Shown in pieces: positions 1-6,362 of a DNA stretch of 6,533 bases. This DNA is from CAIKXD01 sp035439485. GTDB lineage: Bacteria; Bacteroidota; Bacteroidia; UBA4408. The notes under the pieces were generated by a model. The model saw only the letters and a list, made by a program, of their open reading frames with translations, did no database searches and was not told where the DNA came from. The stretch is from contig DAORKI010000155.1 of the NCBI GenBank assembly GCA_035439485.1, positions 1 to 6,533 on the forward strand, given 5' to 3'. The position numbers and the translations under genes are program-made. Numbering within the stretch: the first letter of the stretch is position 1; each line of letters opens with the position of its first letter.

Positions 1-131
1 CCTATTTCATACTGCAATACCTGAGCTATCAACACACTAAAATTCTGTAAGCAATTACTTCTTTTGGACAACTTTTGATGAGGAGATTTTTTATCATTAT
101 AATCAATTACTTGCCAAATTTCATTATGGTT
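1..131 (-). other. Possible partial or decayed reading frame at the left edge
   Basis: Read on the minus strand, one frame is open for about 43 codons from base 131 to the window edge, after a TAA at 134-132. The translation looks protein-like (it includes WQVIDYNDKKSP and NFSVLIAQVLQYEI), and long open frames are not common in DNA this AT-rich. It has no in-frame ATG. The only in-frame candidate starts are weak ones, such as TTG at 71-69 or GTG at 35-33. An ATG at 124-122 lies one base out of frame, so a single missing base could have broken the start of a gene. I do not recognise the protein. It could be the 5' end of a gene divergent from dinB, a remnant, or chance. Confidence 0.25.
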
Positions 132-187
132 TTAATTTTTCTTTTCTGTTTGTAAATAAATGATTATTTTGAGGTCATTATAATTGA
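94..187. promoter_or_regulatory. Three TCATTAT repeats upstream of dinB, possible operator
   Basis: TCATTAT occurs at 94-100, 121-127 and 175-181, so the copies are 27 and 54 bases apart. The first and third share ten bases, TCATTATAAT (94-103 and 175-184). The third extends to an imperfect palindrome, TCATTATAATTGA (175-187). This lies between the candidate -33 and -7 elements of dinB, where a repressor would block transcription. A regulatory role is inference; AT-rich DNA produces such matches by chance. Confidence 0.25.
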
Positions 188-198
188 TTTTAATTTAG
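168..198 (+). promoter_or_regulatory. Weak candidate promoter for dinB
   Basis: TTTG at 168-171 is followed after 19 bases by TAATTTAG at 191-198. This resembles the Bacteroidota primary sigma-factor pattern (TTTG, then TAnnTTTG), but the -7 box matches at only 6 of 8 positions. The -7 box ends only 10 bases before the ATG, which would leave a very short leader. It is the best candidate I see in the 208 bases ahead of dinB. Confidence 0.25.
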
Positions 199-208
199 AC
201 AATAAACA

Positions 209-1399
209 ATGACAAACTCAAATTTTAATAGAACAATTGTGCACATGGATATGGATTGTTTTTTTGTTTCTGTATCATGTTTGATGGATTCGCGCTTAAA
301 AGGAAAGCCTGTGCTGATAGGTGGAAGCAGCGATCGTGGCGTTGTAGCCGCTTGCAGTTACGAAGCACGTGCCTACGGTATTCACTCGGCTATGCCTATG
401 AAAAATGCTAAACGACTTTGCCCCGAAGCACTTGTAGTACGTGGCGATTACGAGCAATACAGTAAATATAGCAATATGGTAACTGATATTGTAAAAGAAT
501 CGGTGCCTCTATATGAAAAATCATCTATCGATGAATTTTACATGGATTTAACAGGAATGGATCGCTTTTTTGGTTGCTACCAAATGGCAACAGAACTAAG
601 GCAACGTATCATTAAAGAAACTGGACTTCCAATTTCATTTGGCATGTCGCCCAACAAAACAGTCAGCAAAGTAGCTACCGATGAAGCAAAACCCAATAAT
701 CAACTTAAAATAGATGTGGGTTTCGAGAAAAGTTTTTTAGCCCCATTATCGGTAAAAAAAATACCTATGATTGGCGAAAAAACCTATCATTTACTCCGCA
801 CTATGGGCGTTGAAAAAGTATATACCTTGCAGCAAATGCCTGTTGAATTAATGGCCAAAGCATTTGGCGAAAATGGAGTAAGTATTTGGAGAAAAGCAAA
901 CGGAGTAGATGATTCACCAGTAATACCCTATAACGAAAGAAAAAGTTTAAGCAGCGAAGAAACATTTGAAAGCGATACCATAGATGTTGCCATGATTAAA
1001 AGTGTATTAATTAAAATGACCGAAAAGTTAGCGTATCAATTGCGTTCCTCCAACAAGTTAACGGCATGCGTAACTGTTAAAATAAGATATTCTAACTTTG
1101 ATACACATACTACCCAATGCAGGGTTTCCTATACTGCTAGCGATCATTTACTTATTCCTAAAGTAAAAGAATTGTTTGATAAACTTTACGAACGCAGAAT
1201 GTTAATACGCTTGGTAGGTGTACGTTTTAGCCATTTGGTAGGAGGCGGACAGCAAATCAATTTGTTTGAAGATAGCGAAGAAATTATTCGTTTATACCAA
1301 GCTATGGATAAAATGCGCCAACGCTTTGGTGCCGACAAAGTTGGCCGCGCAGTAGCTATGGGAATTCATACTCGGCAGTTTAACCCATTTAAAGGCTAG
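209..1399 (+). CDS. dinB: DNA polymerase IV (Y-family translesion polymerase DinB)
   Basis: A cytoplasmic, low-fidelity DNA polymerase that extends past lesions and stalled forks. The start is well set: an in-frame TAA lies at 203-205 and the first motif begins at residue 10. Catalytic acidic residues are D14 in motif I (HMDMD) and D108-E109 in SIDEF. The steric gate that excludes ribonucleotides is F19. Finger-domain residues appear in SYEARAYG (50-57), and palm residues in SFGMSPNKTVSK (143-154). A helix-hairpin-helix region lies near 180-206 (IPMIGEKTYHLL), and the little-finger domain spans about 244-345. QINLF at 349-353 fits the beta-clamp-binding pentapeptide and is followed by a C-terminal extension of about 43 residues, so the 396-residue protein is longer than E. 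coli DinB (351). One oddity: the Glu usually found in motif I (FFxSVE) is Ser23 here. Catalytic residues are intact, so activity is expected. Family assignment is secure. Confidence 0.96.
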   Translation: MTNSNFNRTIVHMDMDCFFVSVSCLMDSRLKGKPVLIGGSSDRGVVAACSYEARAYGIHSAMPMKNAKRLCPEALVVRGDYEQYSKYSNMVTDIVKESVPLYEKSSIDEFYMDLTGMDRFFGCYQMATELRQRIIKETGLPISFGMSPNKTVSKVATDEAKPNNQLKIDVGFEKSFLAPLSVKKIPMIGEKTYHLLRTMGVEKVYTLQQMPVELMAKAFGENGVSIWRKANGVDDSPVIPYNERKSLSSEETFESDTIDVAMIKSVLIKMTEKLAYQLRSSNKLTACVTVKIRYSNFDTHTTQCRVSYTASDHLLIPKVKELFDKLYERRMLIRLVGVRFSHLVGGGQQINLFEDSEEIIRLYQAMDKMRQRFGADKVGRAVAMGIHTRQFNPFKG

Positions 1400-1481
1400 T
1401 AAACAAAACTCGGTAAAACTTGTTTCACAAAAGTTATAAAAAGTGAGCTGTAAATAAATGTTTACCTAAATTAACAAATCC

Positions 1482-1515
1482 TTTACAATAAGCAGTTTAT
1501 TTAGAATTAACTTTG
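1482..1515 (+). promoter_or_regulatory. Promoter of the LTD/PKD/Ig surface-protein gene
   Basis: TAACTTTG at 1508-1515 is a full match to the Bacteroidota -7 consensus TAnnTTTG and ends 17 bases before the ATG at 1533. The -33 side is weaker: TTTA at 1482-1485, with a 22-base gap. A promoter here means the gene need not depend on read-through from dinB. Confidence 0.55.
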
Positions 1516-1532
1516 CACTTTACAATTTTTTG

Positions 1533-4073
1533 ATGAAGTATTTAATACTATATTTTATTCTTCTTTTTAGTTTCGTTAACAGCAAGGCACAATGCGTGCT
1601 TATTAACGAGGTAATGATTAATCCAAGTGGCGCTTGTGATGGTGCTTGTGTACCAAATACAGCTGAGTGGATTGAACTTTACAATACTTGTACCTCAGCA
1701 GTGGATTTAAGCTGTTTTGTAATTACAGATGGCGATTTTACTATAACTTTGCCAAGTGGCACAAGTATCCCAGCAAATGGTTATTTTGTGATAGGAAGCA
1801 ACAACTCTGGAGGATCATTAAATTTAAATATTAGCACTTGTGGCTGCACATCAGGTCCTGCAACAGAAATTGGCATACTCTCAAACACTGCTGAACAGCT
1901 AATTTTAGTAAATAGTACAGGCGCTCAGCAGGACGCTATTTATTGGGGAGCAGGTCAATTTCCTCTTAATATTACATCAATGACCTTAGGCGCATGCGCC
2001 CCTGTAAATGTAAACAAACCCAATAATACAGGTTGCGCTTTGGTTCCAAGTTCAACCGATGGCTGTTCAGTAGGACGAACTTGTGATGCCTCAACCACAT
2101 GGCAATTGAAGTGTGGTGGAAATATTTCAAAAGGTTCAACCAATGGTTTGCAAGGAATTCCTGCATTTACAGCATCTAACACAACTGTATGCCCTGGCGA
2201 TTGCATAAGTTTTACCGATAATAGCTTAGGAAATCCATTAACATGGTTTTGGACATTTTCGGGCGCTGCCACTGGAAATTCAAATGCACAAAACCCAAAC
2301 TCTGTTTGTTATAATAATTCAGGAAATTTTACAGTAACATTACAAATCACAAACACATGTGGCACATTTACTAGCACCCAAACAGGTTACATACAAGTTG
2401 GGGCAGGTGCTACGCCCAATATTACAGCTAGTGGACCAGTAAGTTTTTGTGCTGGAAATAGTGTTACTTTGAGCACAAGTGCTGTTGGAACATACCAATG
2501 GCAAGAAAATGGAATTAACATTCCAGGCGCAACAAGTGCTAGTTTAAATGTAACACAAAGTGGAAATTATAGTGTTTCGGTAGGAAGTGGCTCCTGTGCA
2601 GGTATTTCAAATGTGATACAAGTAAATGTTACACCAGCCACAATTGCACTTATTAATCCTTTGTCTTCAACTACTATCTGTACCGGTGAATCAGTAATTT
2701 TAGAAAGTGTGAACACTGCAGATAGCTACCAATGGCTGCTAAATGGAACAGCAATTGCAGGAGCTACATCACAGCAATATACAGCAAATGCAGCAGGTGA
2801 TTATACCTTGCAAGTAAGCAGTGCCAATGGATGTACAGCAGTTTCAACACCCACCACTGTTACTTTATTAACCTCAACAACTCCAGTGGTTTCTTCAAGC
2901 AATGGACAACTAAGTTTTTGCATCGGCCAATCGCTTAATCTAGAAGCAACTGTGGGCTTAAGCAATTATCAATGGTACTTAAATGGAAATATTATTGCAG
3001 GAGCTACAGGAGCAACCTATACTGCTACTGAAGCTGGAAGTTATACTGTTGCAACTACTGCCGCTAATGGGTGTGTAACAAACTCTGCATCAGTAATTAT
3101 CAATATTTTGCCATTGCCAAATGTACAAGTTTCGCCATCGGGACCTATACTTATTTGCAATGCTGTACCTGCCCTACTTCAGGCTTCTTCAGGTGCTGCA
3201 TCATACCAGTGGTTTGACGCCAATGGCAGCATTTCTGGTGCTACTAGCAATACTTTTCTGGCTTCACAAACAGGCCAATATGCTGTAAATATCGTTAATT
3301 CAAATGGCTGCTCAGCAACATCAAATATTGTTGTGGTTTCATATAATACAGGAATTACTGTGAATATTTACACCCCGAATCCTACTCCATGCGAGGGAGA
3401 TGTTGTATTTTTAAACACTACTCAAAATTATAATCAAATCAATTGGTCGAATGGTGAAAACGGAATCCAAATTAGTGTAACCGAATCAGGTAAATACAGT
3501 GTAACTGTGGTAAATAGCGGTGGTTGCACAGCTTCTGATGAAATTGATTTAACATTTTTGCCAAAACCTCAAGTTGAAGCAGGTGAGAATGTTACCAGTG
3601 ATTGTGTAAATGGAATAACATTGCATGGAATAGGCGAAGGAACGCCCTTGTGGGAACCTGCTTTAGGTTTGAGTAATGATAACACTTTTGAGGTGAATGC
3701 TTTCCCAATAAATACTACCATATATTATTTAACAGTTGACAATGGAACTTGCAAAGCCACTGATTCATTGGTTGTTTCAGCTGAGTGTAGTTCAATTTAT
3801 GTTCCCAGTGCTTTTACGCCCAATAATGATGGCATAAATGATATTTTTAAGGCCGCAGGGATTGATTTGAAAGATTTTAAGTTGGTAATTTATAATCGAT
3901 GGGGTGAGAAAATTTTTCAAACACAAGACATCAATATAGGTTGGGATGGAACATATCGAGGAACCCCAGCTCCATTTGGTATGTATGTTTGGGAATTAGA
4001 AGCAAATGATAAAAATGGCAATCCAATGCTCACCGAAATTCAAAGTAGAGGTACTGTTAGTTTAGTAAGATAA
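1533..4073 (+). CDS. Secreted LTD-PKD-Ig repeat protein with type B T9SS sorting domain
   Basis: An 846-residue exported protein, probably surface-attached or released. I start it at ATG 1533 rather than the adjacent TTG at 1530, because MKYLILYF begins a normal signal peptide (1-19, cleavage after SKA). Domains in order: a lamin-tail-like domain (about 21-140: VLINEVMINPSG, AEWIELYN, PANGYFVIG); a Cys-rich linker; a PKD domain (about 208-290: ISFTDNS, WTFSG, GNFTVTLQI); six Ig-like repeats (about 292-752); and a CHU_C, gliding-motility-associated C-terminal domain (about 753-846: SAFTPNNDGIND, VIYNRWGE, GWDGTY). That last domain is a known type B signal for export across the outer membrane by the type IX system. 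Each Ig repeat has one Cys near each end, suggesting disulfides. No PorP/SprF-like gene, a frequent partner of type B cargo, is in the window. No catalytic domain is visible. Binding or adhesion is likely but the ligand is unknown. Confidence 0.9.
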   Translation: MKYLILYFILLFSFVNSKAQCVLINEVMINPSGACDGACVPNTAEWIELYNTCTSAVDLSCFVITDGDFTITLPSGTSIPANGYFVIGSNNSGGSLNLNISTCGCTSGPATEIGILSNTAEQLILVNSTGAQQDAIYWGAGQFPLNITSMTLGACAPVNVNKPNNTGCALVPSSTDGCSVGRTCDASTTWQLKCGGNISKGSTNGLQGIPAFTASNTTVCPGDCISFTDNSLGNPLTWFWTFSGAATGNSNAQNPNSVCYNNSGNFTVTLQITNTCGTFTSTQTGYIQVGAGATPNITASGPVSFCAGNSVTLSTSAVGTYQWQENGINIPGATSASLNVTQSGNYSVSVGSGSCAGISNVIQVNVTPATIALINPLSSTTICTGESVILESVNTADSYQWLLNGTAIAGATSQQYTANAAGDYTLQVSSANGCTAVSTPTTVTLLTSTTPVVSSSNGQLSFCIGQSLNLEATVGLSNYQWYLNGNIIAGATGATYTATEAGSYTVATTAANGCVTNSASVIINILPLPNVQVSPSGPILICNAVPALLQASSGAASYQWFDANGSISGATSNTFLASQTGQYAVNIVNSNGCSATSNIVVVSYNTGITVNIYTPNPTPCEGDVVFLNTTQNYNQINWSNGENGIQISVTESGKYSVTVVNSGGCTASDEIDLTFLPKPQVEAGENVTSDCVNGITLHGIGEGTPLWEPALGLSNDNTFEVNAFPINTTIYYLTVDNGTCKATDSLVVSAECSSIYVPSAFTPNNDGINDIFKAAGIDLKDFKLVIYNRWGEKIFQTQDINIGWDGTYRGTPAPFGMYVWELEANDKNGNPMLTEIQSRGTVSLVR
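2406..3788 (+). repeat. Six tandem Ig-like repeats, about 71-80 residues each
   Basis: Within the surface-protein gene, the first four repeats share the pattern C..x..YQW...NG..I.GAT......G.Y.V, ending in a small-Cys motif such as NGC. The fifth (INWSNGEN, SGKYSV) and sixth are more diverged. Cysteine pairs fall at residues 306/355, 383/434, 463/514, 542/593, 620/665 and 691/740, a spacing of 45-51 within each unit. At DNA level the copies have mostly diverged. An identical 15-base stretch, attgcaggagctaca, remains at 2754-2768 and 2994-3008, exactly 240 bases (80 codons) apart. The array probably arose by old duplication of one domain. Confidence 0.8.
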
Positions 4074-4121
4074 TTTTGCCTTAAATAAAGACTATATTTT
4101 ATTCTCTTTATGGCTTTTACT

Positions 4122-4150
4122 AATTAAAAAATGGCAATTATTTTTTAATT
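4122..4150. terminator. Perfect AT-only inverted repeat, possible terminator
   Basis: AATTAAAAAAT (4122-4132) and ATTTTTTAATT (4140-4150) are exact reverse complements, giving an 11-bp stem with a 7-base loop. It lies 49 bases after the upstream stop codon. The A-run on one arm and T-run on the other resemble a bidirectional intrinsic terminator, but the stem has no G-C pairs, so its stability is doubtful. A weaker stem precedes it: ATAAAGA 4085-4091 with TCTTTAT 4105-4111, flanked by GCC and GGC. The right arm also overlaps the -33 position of the next promoter, so it may have a regulatory role instead. Confidence 0.4.
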
Positions 4151-4173
4151 CCTTCGAAAAAAAATTACATTTG
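4143..4173 (+). promoter_or_regulatory. Promoter of the Omp28-like gene
   Basis: TACATTTG at 4166-4173 matches the Bacteroidota -7 consensus TAnnTTTG in full and ends 20 bases before the ATG. The -33 element is imperfect (TTTT at 4143-4146, 19-base spacer). The spacer contains a run of eight A (4157-4164) just upstream of the -7 box. Confidence 0.55.
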
Positions 4174-4193
4174 AATAACCAAACTAAATTCAA

Positions 4194-5564
4194 ATGAAAA
4201 ATATTTATCATTTTTTTTACTTAATCATTTGTTTTTCTTGCCTCCAAGTTACTGCTCAAAATCAAGAAAAACTTAAATTAAATATCTCTAATTTTCCATA
4301 CGTAATAAAGCAAAACTCTATTCACAATATTCAAATTACTTTAGCTGGTATCGAAAAAAATAGAACTGAAAATTACTTACTCAACGTGGCTATTGACAAT
4401 GAAGTATTATATGTAAAACAACTCAATTTAAAAGATACAAAATCCGATAAATTTGAATTGTCGTTATCGCATCAATTCAATTTAGAGGTTAAAGAGCATC
4501 GTTTAAAAGTTTGGTTACTTGATGAAAAAAATGAAGAATCAAATAAGAGTAATGAAATTGACGTTGAATTTTTAGTTGCACGAACTACTGTACCTCAATT
4601 GCCTCTAATTGAAGAGTTTACCAGTAGCACTTGCGCTCCTTGTGCCAGTTTTAACAGCACTTTCGACCCATTTTTAGCATCTATCAATGCTAATGAAAGT
4701 GGAGGGCAAGCAGCGACCGTTAAATATCAAATGAATTGGCCTTCTCCAGGTGATGATCCTAGTTATAATGCTGAAGGCTTAGGGAAAAGAAACTTTTATT
4801 CAGTAAACTCCATACCACAATCTTTTTTAAATGGTGTGCAAACTTCCACTTTTAATCAATCTGCAATAGATGCAGCTTCTGGTGAATCGGCATTTAATTT
4901 AGTTCCCTTTTTTTACTTATCGGGCGATACAGTAAAGGCTACATGTCAAGCAACTTCTTACACCACCTTATCAACTGGTCTAAGGATTTACTTAGCACTA
5001 ACCGAAGATTTTTACACTTATACAGGAGGTACAACAAGCCAAACTACGTTTCACTACGTTATGCGTAAAATGCTACCTAATTATGTAGGCACTTTCATTT
5101 CAAATATACATGAAGACACCACATATACCACTAACAGGTTTTATAAAGTTACATATGGCAATGTGGCTCAAAACAATTACAATATTTGGGAAACAAGTGC
5201 TGGATTTACACTGGTAGCTTGGATTCAAAATGTTGATACTAAAGTAGTATATCAGGCTGCTTTTGCCAACACTCCTAGTGCGCAAACAATTAACGAAAAT
5301 GCTGAACAAAATGCATTTGAAGTATTTCCAAATCCTTCATTTGAACAGTTTAGTTTGAAATTAATTTTGCCAGAATCTGCAATGGTTTCATATACATTAA
5401 GTGATTTAAACGGAAAGTTAATTCAACAGGAAGTTGTTCAACAATTACCAGCTGGAAAACATGTGTTACACACCTCAACATCGCAACTCAATCCAAGTAT
5501 TTATTTGTGCACAGTAAAGGCTGGTGAAAAAATCTACACAGAGCGAATAGCAATTACTAAATAA
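4194..5564 (+). CDS. Omp28-like thioredoxin-fold protein with type A T9SS sorting domain
   Basis: A 456-residue exported protein. The signal peptide is residues 1-21 (cleavage after VTA). It shows no convincing lipobox, so signal peptidase I processing is likely. Residues about 25-130 look like a beta-sandwich domain. A thioredoxin-like segment follows from about 131: LIEEFTSSTCAPCASF with C147-A-P-C150, and SIPQSFLNG with the likely cis-proline P208. This is the pattern of the Omp28-related family. A beta-rich region continues to about 360 (WIQNVDTKVVYQAAF). Residues about 373-456 form a Por_Secre-tail, type A T9SS sorting domain (FEVFPNPS, LSDLNGKLI, ending RIAITK), normally removed on export with the protein anchored to the surface or released. 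The CxxC suggests disulfide exchange or reduction outside the cell, but Omp28 relatives have no firmly known reaction. The neighbour upstream is another T9SS cargo. The ATG is supported by the signal peptide and nearby promoter. Confidence 0.87.
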   Translation: MKNIYHFFYLIICFSCLQVTAQNQEKLKLNISNFPYVIKQNSIHNIQITLAGIEKNRTENYLLNVAIDNEVLYVKQLNLKDTKSDKFELSLSHQFNLEVKEHRLKVWLLDEKNEESNKSNEIDVEFLVARTTVPQLPLIEEFTSSTCAPCASFNSTFDPFLASINANESGGQAATVKYQMNWPSPGDDPSYNAEGLGKRNFYSVNSIPQSFLNGVQTSTFNQSAIDAASGESAFNLVPFFYLSGDTVKATCQATSYTTLSTGLRIYLALTEDFYTYTGGTTSQTTFHYVMRKMLPNYVGTFISNIHEDTTYTTNRFYKVTYGNVAQNNYNIWETSAGFTLVAWIQNVDTKVVYQAAFANTPSAQTINENAEQNAFEVFPNPSFEQFSLKLILPESAMVSYTLSDLNGKLIQQEVVQQLPAGKHVLHTSTSQLNPSIYLCTVKAGEKIYTERIAITK

Positions 5565-5642
5565 TTTTCAGATTAAATTAAAAAACAAAATAGGCATGTA
5601 GCTGTTTTAGTAGAAAATGAGTTTCAATATTATTAAACTAAG

Positions 5643-6362
5643 ATGCTTAAGCAAATTAATATTAAAGACGAGTTGCTTGCTCAAAAACTAAAGCAAGAAT
5701 CAATTTTGGACCAAGTTGGTGCAATTTTAAATGCCAATGTTCAACTTGATGAAGATGTGTTGTATCGTTTACAACATGCATCAATAGAGCCACTGCTGAA
5801 TGTTGATTTATTAGATGAGAATGAAAAATCAAATTTGTGCACACTTCAGCAAATCAAAACCATTTGCGTAAAATACAATTTACGATTTTTAGATTCGACC
5901 TTTTTTAAAGCTGCCTTTCCTTATGAGGCTATTAGTAAAATTAAAGCCTTTGAAAGTAAACATCAGATTAAAATTAAATCTTTTAAAATTATTGCTCCAG
6001 CAGAAGTGTTTCAACTTGAAGACTGTAATAAGGACCCATTACTTTTTGCACAATTAGCCGATAATAGATATTACTTAATTCATCAGTGGGGCAATGACTT
6101 AGCTTGGTATAGAGGAATTATTTCTTATCCAACAAAAAGCATATATAGCTATTTTATTTTTATGTGGTTACCTGCACTTATTATAGCGTTTGGAATTCCC
6201 TTTCAATGGTTGAATGTTGCTCCCGAAAATGAACTTAACATGAGACTTTGGCTTACTGTACACTCATTCATTGCACTTTTCTTTTTTGTCATATTTTTAG
6301 GCTCAACAGCCCACAAAAACTTTAGTGATAATAGTTGGGATAGCAAATATTATAACCAATAA
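5643..6362 (+). CDS. Uncharacterised protein with two C-terminal membrane helices
   Basis: I do not recognise this 239-residue protein. It has no signal peptide. Residues 1-160 look soluble and mixed alpha/beta, with a polar, helical N-terminal part and a more structured core (FFKAAFPYEAISKIKAF at 87-103; DPLLFAQLADNRYYLIHQWG at 131-150). Two hydrophobic helices follow, at about 167-187 and 202-220, joined by a short acidic loop (NVAPENELNM). Positive residues before the first helix (R157, K165) and after the second (H224, K225) suggest both ends face the cytoplasm. The tail SWDSKYYNQ is polar. The protein-like composition and length support a real gene. The 78 bases upstream hold no clear -7 box and no convincing terminator, so it may be partly read through from the Omp28-like gene. 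The ATG is a simple choice without a visible ribosome site. A conserved Bacteroidota family is likely, but no function can be given. Confidence 0.75.
   Translation: MLKQINIKDELLAQKLKQESILDQVGAILNANVQLDEDVLYRLQHASIEPLLNVDLLDENEKSNLCTLQQIKTICVKYNLRFLDSTFFKAAFPYEAISKIKAFESKHQIKIKSFKIIAPAEVFQLEDCNKDPLLFAQLADNRYYLIHQWGNDLAWYRGIISYPTKSIYSYFIFMWLPALIIAFGIPFQWLNVAPENELNMRLWLTVHSFIALFFFVIFLGSTAHKNFSDNSWDSKYYNQ

Noticed and set aside
3..50. Plus-strand open frame ending at TAA 48-50 as the C-terminus of an upstream gene
   Set aside because: Only about 15 codons are visible with no recognisable sequence, and it overlaps the more convincing minus-strand frame.
149..171. TTTG (149-152) plus TATTTTG (165-171) as a dinB promoter
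   Set aside because: The gap is only 12 bases and the -7 match is one base short; the pair at 168-198 fits the usual spacing better.
1417..1435. Interrupted inverted repeat after dinB (AACTTGT with ACAAAAGTT) as a terminator
   Set aside because: The stem has a two-base bulge and is not followed by a T run, so it is too weak to call.
1530..1532. TTG as the start of the large surface-protein gene
   Set aside because: The next codon is ATG (1533) and gives a normal signal peptide beginning MKYL; no feature favours the TTG.
1955..2272. Open frames on the minus strand inside the surface-protein gene (also 1972-2166)
   Set aside because: They lie wholly antisense to a strongly supported coding region, overlap each other in different frames and have no recognisable domain.
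5100..5309. Minus-strand open frame inside the Omp28-like gene
   Set aside because: It is antisense to well-supported coding sequence, is short and has no recognisable motif.
5662..5844. Minus-strand open frame inside the two-helix membrane protein gene
   Set aside because: It is antisense to a longer, better-supported gene and has a His-rich, low-information translation.
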